Source of the DNA: Lutibacter citreus | GTDB taxonomy: Bacteria > Bacteroidota > Bacteroidia > Flavobacteriales > Flavobacteriaceae | Direction: 5' to 3' | Assembly (NCBI RefSeq): GCF_003260195.1 | Contig: NZ_QEIH01000002.1 | Location: 186,001-250,000 of the forward strand | DNA: 64,000 nt | Shown: one piece after another, positions 8,835 to 17,466 of the stretch | Layout of the letters: each line of letters begins with the position of its first letter | Position numbering within the stretch: position 1 is the first letter of the stretch | Notes under the pieces: model-generated | The model's database searches: none | Told to the model about the DNA's origin: nothing | What the model saw: the letters and a program-made list of their open reading frames with translations, nothing else | Program-made: the position numbers and the translations under genes

Positions 8835-9428
8835 ATTCCTTTTAATTTTAGTTAGTTACCACGTAATATACAAAAAATTTATTCGACTCCTATTATATAT
8901 AAAATCTTACCTTAAACATTTTTAAACGTACTTTTAAAAAATCACACAATTTACAGAAACTAAAAAATTAAGTTAATCTTCAAAAATGAAATATATCTCA
9001 CTGCACCTCTAAAATTAACTTTACAGCTAAATATTATAGATTAAAAAATCAACTTGAATAAATCCTTTAATTTGTCAATTCTTAATTAAAAACGCAGGTT
9101 TTAATCCTTTAAATTTAGAAAGTTGACTTTTTTAACTCACTTTTATTTAAAAAAAACAAATAAAAATTCTAAATATCATAATCTATCACTAATAATTGCA
9201 ATAATCACTCAATAAAAACAGCATAAAAACCAAACATAAACTATTGTTTTTTAACCTTTTACATAAGCCAACACACTCTAACACTTATTAACCGTCAAAA
9301 AAACATTAGTTTTCGCATATCAACTATTGCATAATTAAATATTTTATGTAGTTTTGTTAACTAATTGTAATAACACAAGTTTATTAACCTATTTAAATTT
9401 TAAAGAATATTAATTAAAAAGTTACAAA
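8835..9428 (+). other. 594-bp AT-rich gap with upstream region of the coiled-coil lipoprotein gene
   Basis: No gene seen on either strand. The right end carries a promoter (next entry) followed by a 73-nt leader. The remainder is very AT-rich, has many short Asn/Lys-type stop-filled frames, and shows no clear inverted repeat. The length of the gap is unusual for this window. Confidence 0.6.
9326..9355 (+). promoter_or_regulatory. Promoter of the coiled-coil lipoprotein gene
   Basis: TTG (9326-9328), 19 bp, then TAGTTTTG (9348-9355), a full Bacteroidota -33/-7 pair 73 bp upstream of the ATG at 9429. Confidence 0.7.
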
Positions 9429-12400
9429 ATGAAAAATTTAAAAAAATTGTCGGTAGTACTATTTGCTACTTTACTAAGTTTAAACTTCACATCATGTATT
9501 GATGACGGAGTTTCTGACGCTGTAGACCAAGTATACTTGGCGCAAGCAGAATTCCTTAAAGCACAAGCCACATTAAAAGAGGCTGACGCTCAAGTTCAAT
9601 TAGCTATTGCTTCTAAAGAAGAAGCTAAAGCTCAATACCAATTGGCACTAGCAGAAGTACAATTAGCTAATGCACGTGAGAAAGATGCTGACACTGAATC
9701 TCAAACAATTCAGAATACTTATGACGCTGCAAAAGATGCACAAGATCTTCAAAAGTTTGCTGCTCAATTAGATGTTGAGTTAGAAAAACAGTTAGGTTTG
9801 CTAGAAGAAGCAAAATCTGCAAATCAAGTTGCATTAGTTGCTTATGCTGATGCTGTTGCTGAAGCTAAAGATGCTTTATTAACTAATTTAGCAGGTAAGT
9901 ACACAAGTAGAATTGGTGATTTAGATCAACTTTACGTAGATGAAATTTCTAAAATGAATGACATTGCAAAAGCTGAGTTAGTTTTAACAGGTACTTACGG
10001 TGATGAAACTGCTGCTTTTGTACGTGCTGGTTTAGTTGCTGATTTAGCTGAATTAAATCAAGGTTTATTAGATGCTCAAGCTGAAATTGCTCGTTTAGAA
10101 GGTTTAACTCCTTCAGATGCTCAACAACAAACTACTGATTTAGAGCAACAAATTGAAGATTTAAAAGATCTTCAAATGGCTTTAGGTGTAGATTTAGCAA
10201 CTAAAGAAAATGCATTTACAGAAGCTAAAGTTGCTTTTGAAGCTGCAAATCAAGATTTTTCTGATATAAACACAAAACAAAATGAGGTTGATGGTATTAA
10301 CGCTTTAATTACTGCTCACAATAATGCAGATAAAGCTGCAGATAAAGCTATTGCTACAGCTAACGATAATATAGCTGCAATTCCTGCTGCTGAAACTGCT
10401 GTTGCTGATGCTGAAGCTTATATTGTTACTGCTGAAGCTGGTGTACAAACGGCTAAAGATGATGTAGCCGCTGCTGAAGCTGCTGTTGGTGTAAATTACA
10501 CTAATGACTCTCCTGATGCTGTTAAAGATCCAAAAATTACTGATTCTCCTATAACTGAAGTTACTGCTTGGGATAAAGTATGGAATGCAGAATTAGCTGC
10601 AATACAAGCTAAAGCTGAGTATGATAGTATTGCTAAATATACTGTTGTCTCTACTACATTTGGTGCACCAGCAATTATGTTAAATGACTTACAATCTGCA
10701 TTAAAAGGTGCTATCCTTGCTGCTACAGGAACTTTACCTGCAAGTATTCAAGCTGCTCAAGATACATTTGACGATGCTGCTGCAAGAGAAGAAGCTGCTC
10801 AACTTGCTTTTAACGCTGACCCTTCTGGATCAACTTGGACTGATGGTACTGACGGTGGTACAACATTTCCTAATACATTAATTGGTGATCATACTGATGG
10901 TGCTATTGCAACTTCATATGTAAAAGTAGCAACTTGGCAAGAATTACCAACCACTGGTAGTGGTTTTTGGTATCCTTTAACTTATGTAGCTGGTTCAGTT
11001 CCTGCTATTCCAGTTGTTGCTGGTTATAGTGAATTTGATGCTTCTGCAGGAGTAAATACTGCAGATAAAGATGAAGCTTTAGCTGATACAAAAGCATTTT
11101 ATGTTGAAATTGAAGCTGATGATACTCCTACAGATAATTTAACTGAATTAATTGATGCTGCAGCTGCAGCTCAAATAGCTGAAAACGCTTTAAATACTTT
11201 ACAAGGTACTAATAGTTTAGAAGCTAAAACTATTGCTGATGCTCAAGCAGAATTAGATTTCGCTTATGCTGCTTTAGGGTATGCTGTACCTCCAACTAGT
11301 TTTACTAGTTCTGATTTAAATGCTTTAGCTGCTAAAAAAACTGCTGCTCAAAATGATGCACAAGCTGCACAAGCTGCAATTGGTACTGATATGACTAACG
11401 TTGTTGTTGGAACAGCAATTACAAGTCCTTACAGTAACGCTGAAAAAGCAACTGCTTACTATAACGTTGTTGTAGCTGAAGCTGCTGTACAAACGGCTAA
11501 CGCTGCTTTAGGTAATGATTTCCGTCCAGGTAACCCAGAAAGTTGGGAAACTGAATTTTCTGTATGGTATGATTTAACTCCAGATGCTATGGCTGATGAT
11601 GCGTACGATGTAAATAATCAAGCTGTTGTTGGTACTGGTAACCAATACCAAGCATTAGAAGAAGAAGTTAACGCTGCTGGTGATAAAGAAAGACTTTACT
11701 TATTACCACACGTTGCTAAAGGTTCTTACACTCCTTCTGCTTACCAAGAATTAAGAAATGCTTATTTCATGTTAGTTTGGGAAATGGAAAAACTTGAAGC
11801 TTTACAAACTGTAGAGTACGTAAGTCCATATAATGAAATTGGTAATAATAATTCAGATTCAAATGCTAAAACAATAACTGAAGCAACAAAAGATATTGCT
11901 AAGATTGCTGATTTATTAGTTGCTGATGAAGCACTTAAAGCTATATACGACGCTCAATTAGCTGACTTAAAAGCTGCTGCTGGTTATGATACTAGTTCTC
12001 TTTTATGGGATCACGAAACACAAACATTTTCTGTAGTTGAAAATTCTGGTGATTATGGTCAAACTAATGGAAGTAATGCAAATTATAATGATTCTGGTTA
12101 CTTACCTTTATTAGCTGATTTATTAAATGCTGAAATAGCTAGAGATATGGTAGCTGTTCAAGTACAGGCTAACAAAGCTGAGCAAGATAAAATTACAAAT
12201 ATCATTAACCACGTTCAGTTCTATTTATTAGATAACGATCCTAGTGATGCTGCCTATGCAATTAAAAATGTAGAATCATTTGAAGAATGGGTTAAAGATG
12301 CAATTGCAATGGAAAACTATGATATCGACGGTGAAGCAGTAACTATTGATGGTACTTCTTACTCTGCTAAAGATGGTTTAATTAAAGACATTGAGCAAGC

Positions 12401-12557
12401 TGAAGTATTAATTGCTAAAGACATGGTAACTGAAGAAGATGCTGCTGCTAAGCTTGAAGATGATAAACGTCAATTAGTTGAAATTCAAACTGAAATTGAA
12501 TACACAGAAGATTCTGCTGCTAGTATTTTAGCTAGAATGGAACTTTTAATGAACTAG
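9429..12557 (+). CDS. Large Ala-rich coiled-coil lipoprotein, function unknown
   Basis: 1042 residues. A signal peptide ends in a lipobox NFTSC, so Cys23 is probably lipidated. Residues 30-155 and 200-355 are Ala/Glu/Gln/Lys heptads with almost no Pro, as in long antiparallel helical hairpins. Three related units end a helix with AxAAxG and a loop: near 335-355, 600-620 and 680-697 (the first and third share EAxVQTA). Gly/Pro/Trp-rich loop domains lie at 355-410, 460-545 and 700-770, and charged helices resume at 890-1042. GCT, GAA and TTA codons dominate, suggesting high expression. The next gene is an outer-membrane barrel. I do not recognise the family; adhesin, periplasmic spacer or surface-layer roles are all possible. 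Confidence 0.75.
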   Translation: MKNLKKLSVVLFATLLSLNFTSCIDDGVSDAVDQVYLAQAEFLKAQATLKEADAQVQLAIASKEEAKAQYQLALAEVQLANAREKDADTESQTIQNTYDAAKDAQDLQKFAAQLDVELEKQLGLLEEAKSANQVALVAYADAVAEAKDALLTNLAGKYTSRIGDLDQLYVDEISKMNDIAKAELVLTGTYGDETAAFVRAGLVADLAELNQGLLDAQAEIARLEGLTPSDAQQQTTDLEQQIEDLKDLQMALGVDLATKENAFTEAKVAFEAANQDFSDINTKQNEVDGINALITAHNNADKAADKAIATANDNIAAIPAAETAVADAEAYIVTAEAGVQTAKDDVAAAEAAVGVNYTNDSPDAVKDPKITDSPITEVTAWDKVWNAELAAIQAKAEYDSIAKYTVVSTTFGAPAIMLNDLQSALKGAILAATGTLPASIQAAQDTFDDAAAREEAAQLAFNADPSGSTWTDGTDGGTTFPNTLIGDHTDGAIATSYVKVATWQELPTTGSGFWYPLTYVAGSVPAIPVVAGYSEFDASAGVNTADKDEALADTKAFYVEIEADDTPTDNLTELIDAAAAAQIAENALNTLQGTNSLEAKTIADAQAELDFAYAALGYAVPPTSFTSSDLNALAAKKTAAQNDAQAAQAAIGTDMTNVVVGTAITSPYSNAEKATAYYNVVVAEAAVQTANAALGNDFRPGNPESWETEFSVWYDLTPDAMADDAYDVNNQAVVGTGNQYQALEEEVNAAGDKERLYLLPHVAKGSYTPSAYQELRNAYFMLVWEMEKLEALQTVEYVSPYNEIGNNNSDSNAKTITEATKDIAKIADLLVADEALKAIYDAQLADLKAAAGYDTSSLLWDHETQTFSVVENSGDYGQTNGSNANYNDSGYLPLLADLLNAEIARDMVAVQVQANKAEQDKITNIINHVQFYLLDNDPSDAAYAIKNVESFEEWVKDAIAMENYDIDGEAVTIDGTSYSAKDGLIKDIEQAEVLIAKDMVTEEDAAAKLEDDKRQLVEIQTEIEYTEDSAASILARMELLMN

Positions 12558-12581
12558 TAAAGTTTTTTTAAGAAATAAATT

Positions 12582-12608
12582 GAGACTGGAAGTTTATCTT
12601 CCAGTCTC
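12582..12608 (+). terminator. Intercistronic hairpin between the coiled-coil lipoprotein and barrel genes
   Basis: Perfect 11-bp stem GAGACTGGAAG / CTTCCAGTCTC with a TTTAT loop, 25 bp after the stop and 43 bp before the next ATG. No T run follows, so it may be a leaky terminator or an mRNA-stabilising or processing hairpin that sets different levels for the two genes. Confidence 0.65.
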
Positions 12609-12650
12609 TATTAAACTAAAATTAGTCAAATCTTAAAGAACTTTAACAAT

Positions 12651-13523
12651 ATGAAAAACAAAATAATTTTTAGCTTTCTACTTTCAATATTTACTGTTGT
12701 TGGTATGAATGCTCAAGATAAAGATTCTCAAAGCAAAGATGCTTGTGCACAAGATACTTGTGAACACAGTCCTAGATTTGCGCCAAAAAGAGGAGACTTT
12801 ACTGCTCAAATGTTATTTGGTAGAGGTAATTTTGCTAATTATAATCTAACAGGTCAAGTACCTACTTCTAGTACATCTAGCGCTTACGCTGGAACAGGAA
12901 GTACTGTTATGAGTACTGATTTAGTTGTTAGTGAAGTTAGCGCTAATGATAACAGCATATCTAATATGACTGGTGCTGAATTTAGATATTATGTTAGTGA
13001 TAAAGTAGCATTAAAAGTTAGTGGTGCTGCAATATTAAGAAACACTCCTTACCAAGTAAATATTCCAGGTGTTAACGATCCTACTACAGGAGCTGTTATT
13101 ATACCAGGATACAGTACAGTAGATTCAACTGAAGAAATTCAGGCACAATTCTCTATTGGAGCTGAATATTTATTGAAAACAAACAATGAGAGATTATTTC
13201 CTTATGTAGGTATAAACTTACCATTTGATTACGCTAGAAGTTCTGTGTTTACACCAGCTTCTATTGATATAAGTGGTAATGTAAGTATCCCTGATACAGG
13301 AGCTCGTCATTACGAAGTAACAGCTTATAGTGCACAGTTTATTGCTGGTGCAGATTACTATATAGCAAAAGGATTATTTGCAGGTTTCGAGATTAAACCA
13401 GCATCTTATACTTACGCAACTAGCGTTAAGTCTCCTGCTCCTGAATTGAGAAATTTAGAAGTAGAAAATAGTACAGTTTCATTCTTTGCCCAATATTCAT
13501 TTAAACTTGGGTTTAAATTTTAA
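12651..13523 (+). CDS. Outer-membrane beta-barrel protein
   Basis: 290 residues with a signal peptide ending near NAQ (residues 1-21). A short Cys-containing linker (DACAQDTCEHS) follows, then alternating hydrophobic strands rich in Gly, Tyr and Ser, e.g. GDFTAQMLFGRGNF, GAEFRYYVSDKVALKVSG and FSIGAEYLLKTNNERLFPYVG. The last residue is Phe after FKLGFKF, the usual end signal of outer-membrane barrels. About eight to ten strands are likely. It is paired with the coiled-coil lipoprotein 93 bp upstream and ends at a strong terminator. Confidence 0.8.
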   Translation: MKNKIIFSFLLSIFTVVGMNAQDKDSQSKDACAQDTCEHSPRFAPKRGDFTAQMLFGRGNFANYNLTGQVPTSSTSSAYAGTGSTVMSTDLVVSEVSANDNSISNMTGAEFRYYVSDKVALKVSGAAILRNTPYQVNIPGVNDPTTGAVIIPGYSTVDSTEEIQAQFSIGAEYLLKTNNERLFPYVGINLPFDYARSSVFTPASIDISGNVSIPDTGARHYEVTAYSAQFIAGADYYIAKGLFAGFEIKPASYTYATSVKSPAPELRNLEVENSTVSFFAQYSFKLGFKF

Positions 13524-13546
13524 CTTGTGGGATATTACTATATTAT

Positions 13547-13569
13547 GAAAAGGCTACCAATTTGGTAGC
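13547..13569 (+). terminator. Intrinsic terminator after the barrel gene
   Basis: Stem AAAGGCTACCA / TGGTAGCCTTT with a 3-nt loop and nine T. Nothing is seen between it and the end of tex at 13766. Confidence 0.9.
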
Positions 13570-13765
13570 CTTTTTTTTTGTATATACTTTACGCACTTTC
13601 CAAGTTAAAGAATTTAACTAGCACTATTAACTTAAGAAATACATTCCTTTATCATACTCAAGATAATCAACTCTCTTATTTGAAAAGAACAGTTAAAACT
13701 TAACTAAAAAACCTTCACCCAGAATACAACTGTAAATATTAGTATAAGCAAAGAATCACTATTTT

Positions 13766-15889
13766 TTATTTAACCAAAGCCAATTGAATACGTTTTCTAG
13801 CCACATCTACTTCTAATACTTTAACTATAACTTGTTGGTGTAAGCTAACAACTGAACTTATATCACTAACAAATTTATCAGATAAGTTTGAAACGTGTAT
13901 TAAACCACTTTCTTTAATACCTATATCTACAAAGCAACCAAAATTTGTTATATTATTCACAATACCGGGTAATAATTGCCCTTCATGTAAATCAGTAATA
14001 CTTCTTATATTTTGATTAAAAGTAAATACTTTGGCTTTTTCCCTTGGATCTAACCCTGGTTTTTCAAGCTCTGCAACAATATCTTTTAATGTAGGCAAAC
14101 CAACAGTAGCAGAAGTATACTTTACAAGGTCAATTTTTTGAAGAACTTCTTTATTACCAATTAAATCATGAACAGTACAGCCTTCATCTTTTGCCATTAT
14201 TTCAACAACTTTATAACTTTCAGGATGCACGGCTGAATCATCTAAAGGATTTTTCCCATTTTTAATTCGTAAAAATCCCGCACCTTGTTCATACGCTTTA
14301 TTACCTAAACGAGTTACCTTTTTAATATCATTTCTTGAAATAAAAGGGCCGTTCTCATCTCTATACTTTACAATATTTTCTGCCAATTTAGGTCCAATAC
14401 CAGACACATAACTTAGTAAAGAAGTACTTGCCGTATTAACATTTACACCAACAGAATTTACACAACTTTCAACAACAGTATCTAAAGAAGTATTAAGTTT
14501 AGTTTGATCAACATCGTGCTGATATTGTCCAACTCCTATAGATTTTGCATCTATCTTCACTAATTCCGCCAACGGATCCGCTAAACGACGCCCTATTGAA
14601 ACCGAACCACGAACAGTAACATCATAATTTGGAAATTCATCACGAGCAATTTTTGAAGCTGAATAAATACTTGCACCTGCTTCACTTACCACAAAAACCT
14701 CAACATCTTTATTAAAACGCATTTTACGAATTAAATGTTCCGTTTCACGAGATGCTGTTCCATTACCAATTGCAATTGCTTCTATTTTATAAGCGTCTAC
14801 CAATGAATTAATTTTTTTCATTGCACCAATAGAATCATTTTTTGGAGCATGTGGATAAATAGTTTCGTTATGCACCAAGCCTCCTTGTGCATTTAAACAA
14901 ACTACTTTACAACCCGATCTAAAACCAGGATCAATAGCCAAAATAGTTTTTTCGCCTAAAGGTGCACCTAATAATAATTGCTTCAAATTTTTAGCGAATA
15001 CTTCAATTGCGTTATCATCAGCTTTTACTTTTGCAATATTTAACGCTTCGTTTGATAATGATGGAAATAACAATCGCTTATAGGAATCTTCTACAGCAAA
15101 ACTAATTTGTTCACTACATTCACTTTTAGAACGAATGATTCTGTCTTCCATTTTTTCCAATGCACGTTCATTATCAATCTCAATTTTAACACGAATAAAA
15201 CCTTCTTTTTCTGCTCTTAAAATGGCCAATAATCTGTGAGAAGGACAACGGTTTAAACTTTCAGACCAATTAAAGTAATCTCTAAACTTTTGAGCTTTTT
15301 CATCTTCAACCTTAGCTTTTATAACCTTTGTGGTAATACTCGCATATTTTTCTAATTGATATCGAATATTGTTCCTAATATCCGTGCGCTCATTAATCCA
15401 CTCCGCAATAATAAAACGAGCACCTTCTAATGCACTATCTTTATCTGCAACTTCCTTATTTATATATTTTGAAGCTGTATGATCCAAATCGTTTACTCGC
15501 TGACTCATTATCATTTTAGCCAATGGTTCTAAACCATTCTTTCGAGCAGTTTCAGCCTTTGTCTTGCGTTTTTTCTTAAAAGGAAGGTAAATATCTTCTA
15601 AAACAGTTAAGTCCGTTGTAGCTTCAATTTTTTGTCTTAATTCAGTCGTTAAAACCTCTTGCTCTTCTAAAGCTTTTAAAATAGCTGTTTTTCGTTTTTC
15701 TAATTCCTCAAACTGAGATTTAAATTTTACTATTTCTCCTATTTCAACTTCGTCTAAATTTCCTGTTCGTTCTTTTCTATAACGAGAAATAAATGGAATA
15801 GTACAATCTTCATTTAATAACTGAACCGTGTTTTCAATTCCTTTTATTGGAAGATTTGTTTTGTTTTGTATGAAGTTTAAGATTTGCAT
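13766..15889 (-). CDS. tex: Tex-family RNA-binding protein
   Basis: 707 residues in the Tex order: N-terminal helical domain (to about 300), YqgF-like RNase H fold (about 315-445, with LAIDPGFRSGCKVV and AIGNGTASRETE), helix-hairpin-helix region (about 480-560, SYVSGIGPKLAENIVKYR) and a C-terminal S1 RNA-binding domain (about 635-707, GIVNNITNFGCFVDIGIKE). Tex is a conserved cytoplasmic nucleic-acid-binding factor linked to transcription; the exact role is unsettled. Stands alone in its orientation, 42 bp downstream of the wHTH regulator gene. Confidence 0.93.
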   Translation of the reverse strand: MQILNFIQNKTNLPIKGIENTVQLLNEDCTIPFISRYRKERTGNLDEVEIGEIVKFKSQFEELEKRKTAILKALEEQEVLTTELRQKIEATTDLTVLEDIYLPFKKKRKTKAETARKNGLEPLAKMIMSQRVNDLDHTASKYINKEVADKDSALEGARFIIAEWINERTDIRNNIRYQLEKYASITTKVIKAKVEDEKAQKFRDYFNWSESLNRCPSHRLLAILRAEKEGFIRVKIEIDNERALEKMEDRIIRSKSECSEQISFAVEDSYKRLLFPSLSNEALNIAKVKADDNAIEVFAKNLKQLLLGAPLGEKTILAIDPGFRSGCKVVCLNAQGGLVHNETIYPHAPKNDSIGAMKKINSLVDAYKIEAIAIGNGTASRETEHLIRKMRFNKDVEVFVVSEAGASIYSASKIARDEFPNYDVTVRGSVSIGRRLADPLAELVKIDAKSIGVGQYQHDVDQTKLNTSLDTVVESCVNSVGVNVNTASTSLLSYVSGIGPKLAENIVKYRDENGPFISRNDIKKVTRLGNKAYEQGAGFLRIKNGKNPLDDSAVHPESYKVVEIMAKDEGCTVHDLIGNKEVLQKIDLVKYTSATVGLPTLKDIVAELEKPGLDPREKAKVFTFNQNIRSITDLHEGQLLPGIVNNITNFGCFVDIGIKESGLIHVSNLSDKFVSDISSVVSLHQQVIVKVLEVDVARKRIQLALVK

Positions 15890-15931
15890 TTTATTGTAAG
15901 CTTATTTTTGGCAAATTTAAACTTTCAAACC

Positions 15932-17113
15932 TTAATCCAAAGTCTCAAGCTCAACTAACTTACATTCAATTTCAGTTCTATTAATTCCTTTAACTTCAAA
16001 TAATGCGTTAAAATACTTTTTATCCTTCGGAATTCCCTTATAAAAATTATCTAACCATTCTTTATTCAAAAAGTTATTTACTGTTGCCAATACACCAATA
16101 TCATTGTTAGAAACAAAAAACAAGGCTCTTTTTCCATTCTCAAGTTTTGCGAAAGAAACTAAGGCATACTCTAAGCGAATTCCATCTTCCAAACTGTTTT
16201 TATATTCTATTTTTCTGTTTTCTCTGGTAGCAACAAAACTATACATATCTGATTGATTTCTAAACACCTTGCTATTTTTTAAAAATATAGGTTTAGAAGT
16301 ACTCATAGTTTTCAATTGCCCAATATAAATGAGATTATTATCTCGTAATTCATCTAACTCAAAATTACTTTCTAAACGCAACCCAAAATTACTTTTATGC
16401 TTTACAAATAACTCTGTAAGTTTTTTTACAGAAAAAGGGGCCATTTTAGAAAACAACGTATAATTTGCCAACCTCATCGAATCATTTGGGTGCTTTTGCA
16501 AATAAGAAATATAATCTGCTTTGTTGTTTATATCCTTATGCATTGTTGGTGCCAATTTATTGCCAAGTGTATGCCAGACAATGATTTGGTCTGCCATAAT
16601 GCATATATTCTTCTCGCTTTTAAAAAAATCATTCCATAAATACATGTCCTCTTTCAAAAGACTTGTAAAATATACGGAGCCAAATACAATAGCTAAAATT
16701 GAGAACAAACCAATAATTCTATTTTTAGTAATTATTTTATTCACAAAATATTTAGGTTTACTTTCTTCGCAATAAGAACTCGAATCTCTTTTTTCAAAAC
16801 TTAAATTATACTGTCCTTTCTCGAGCTTAAAAACAAGCGGATCATTTTTCCCTTCAGTTGTATAATACTCTTTTAATTTTTTTCTCAAATTATACATATA
16901 AACACGAACCTTACTATCGTTTTTGTGAGGTTCGTAATTCTTTTCGAATAATTCAAAACCAATTACATATTCATTCACATCTTTTCCAAGATTCGAACAT
17001 TCAACCAAAAACTTTAGTAGTCTAACATTTCTAGGAGATTTTTCAAACATACGATCTCCGCATATTTTCTTTAAACAACTCTCAATTAATGTAATATCTA
17101 AAGGTTTTTTCAT
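15932..17113 (-). CDS. Membrane-anchored winged-helix transcriptional regulator
   Basis: 393 residues. Residues about 25-108 form an OmpR/ToxR-type winged helix (RNVRLLKFLVECS, then KVRVYMYNLRKKLKEYY as recognition region and wing). One membrane helix follows at about 132-153 and an approximately 240-residue extracytoplasmic domain of unknown fold, giving the layout of one-component membrane regulators such as ToxR or CadC. It is divergent from two GH43-like genes, with an inverted repeat between, so control of that pair by an extracytoplasmic signal is a reasonable inference. The sensor domain has no recognised ligand motif. Confidence 0.75.
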   Translation of the reverse strand: MKKPLDITLIESCLKKICGDRMFEKSPRNVRLLKFLVECSNLGKDVNEYVIGFELFEKNYEPHKNDSKVRVYMYNLRKKLKEYYTTEGKNDPLVFKLEKGQYNLSFEKRDSSSYCEESKPKYFVNKIITKNRIIGLFSILAIVFGSVYFTSLLKEDMYLWNDFFKSEKNICIMADQIIVWHTLGNKLAPTMHKDINNKADYISYLQKHPNDSMRLANYTLFSKMAPFSVKKLTELFVKHKSNFGLRLESNFELDELRDNNLIYIGQLKTMSTSKPIFLKNSKVFRNQSDMYSFVATRENRKIEYKNSLEDGIRLEYALVSFAKLENGKRALFFVSNNDIGVLATVNNFLNKEWLDNFYKGIPKDKKYFNALFEVKGINRTEIECKLVELETLD

Positions 17114-17173
17114 AATAGTAAAAGTACTAAAATAAAAGACATAAAATAAATGTGAGCTACTATGACTAGAAGG

Positions 17174-17193
17174 ATGTTAATTCTACTTAACAT
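17174..17193. promoter_or_regulatory. Inverted repeat between the membrane regulator and the GH43-like genes
   Basis: ATGTTAA, 6 bp, TTAACAT: two perfect 7-bp arms, 61 bp upstream of the regulator ATG and about 92 bp upstream of the small lipoprotein ATG. Its place in a divergent control region makes it a candidate operator. Confidence 0.5.
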
Positions 17194-17284
17194 ATAATTT
17201 AACCGCTAAATAACTTTATTTTATCGAATTCGACACTCTATATTTAAGCAGTGATGTATTTTTATAAAAACAAATCAAATTAAT

Positions 17285-17460
17285 ATGAAGAAGATATTTT
17301 TATTGACTCTTATAGGAGTATTCTTATTAACGATATCATGCAATAAGAATGAGAACACCAAACAAGATATTACAATAACAAAAGGACCATTCAAACTATA
17401 GAAAAAGCGTTTGAGATATCTGAAGTAATAAGAGAAAATACAAATGAAACGATAAAATAA
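17285..17460 (+). pseudogene. Remnant of a small lipoprotein gene
   Basis: ATG at 17285 opens a 38-codon frame with a clear lipoprotein signal (MKKIFLLTL...LLTISCNKNE) that stops at 17401. A coding-like stretch continues in another frame (…TIEKAFEISEVIRENTNETIK) to a TAA at 17460, 6 bp before the next gene. One base change in frame near 17390 would join them into about 58 residues. I read this as a broken or truncated gene, but a real 38-residue lipoprotein or a leader peptide of the downstream operon is possible. Confidence 0.5.
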
Positions 17461-17466
17461 AATAAA

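Noticed and set aside
15932-17113. Regulator as part of a two-component hybrid
   Set aside because: No receiver or kinase motifs; only a winged helix, a membrane helix and an extracytoplasmic domain.
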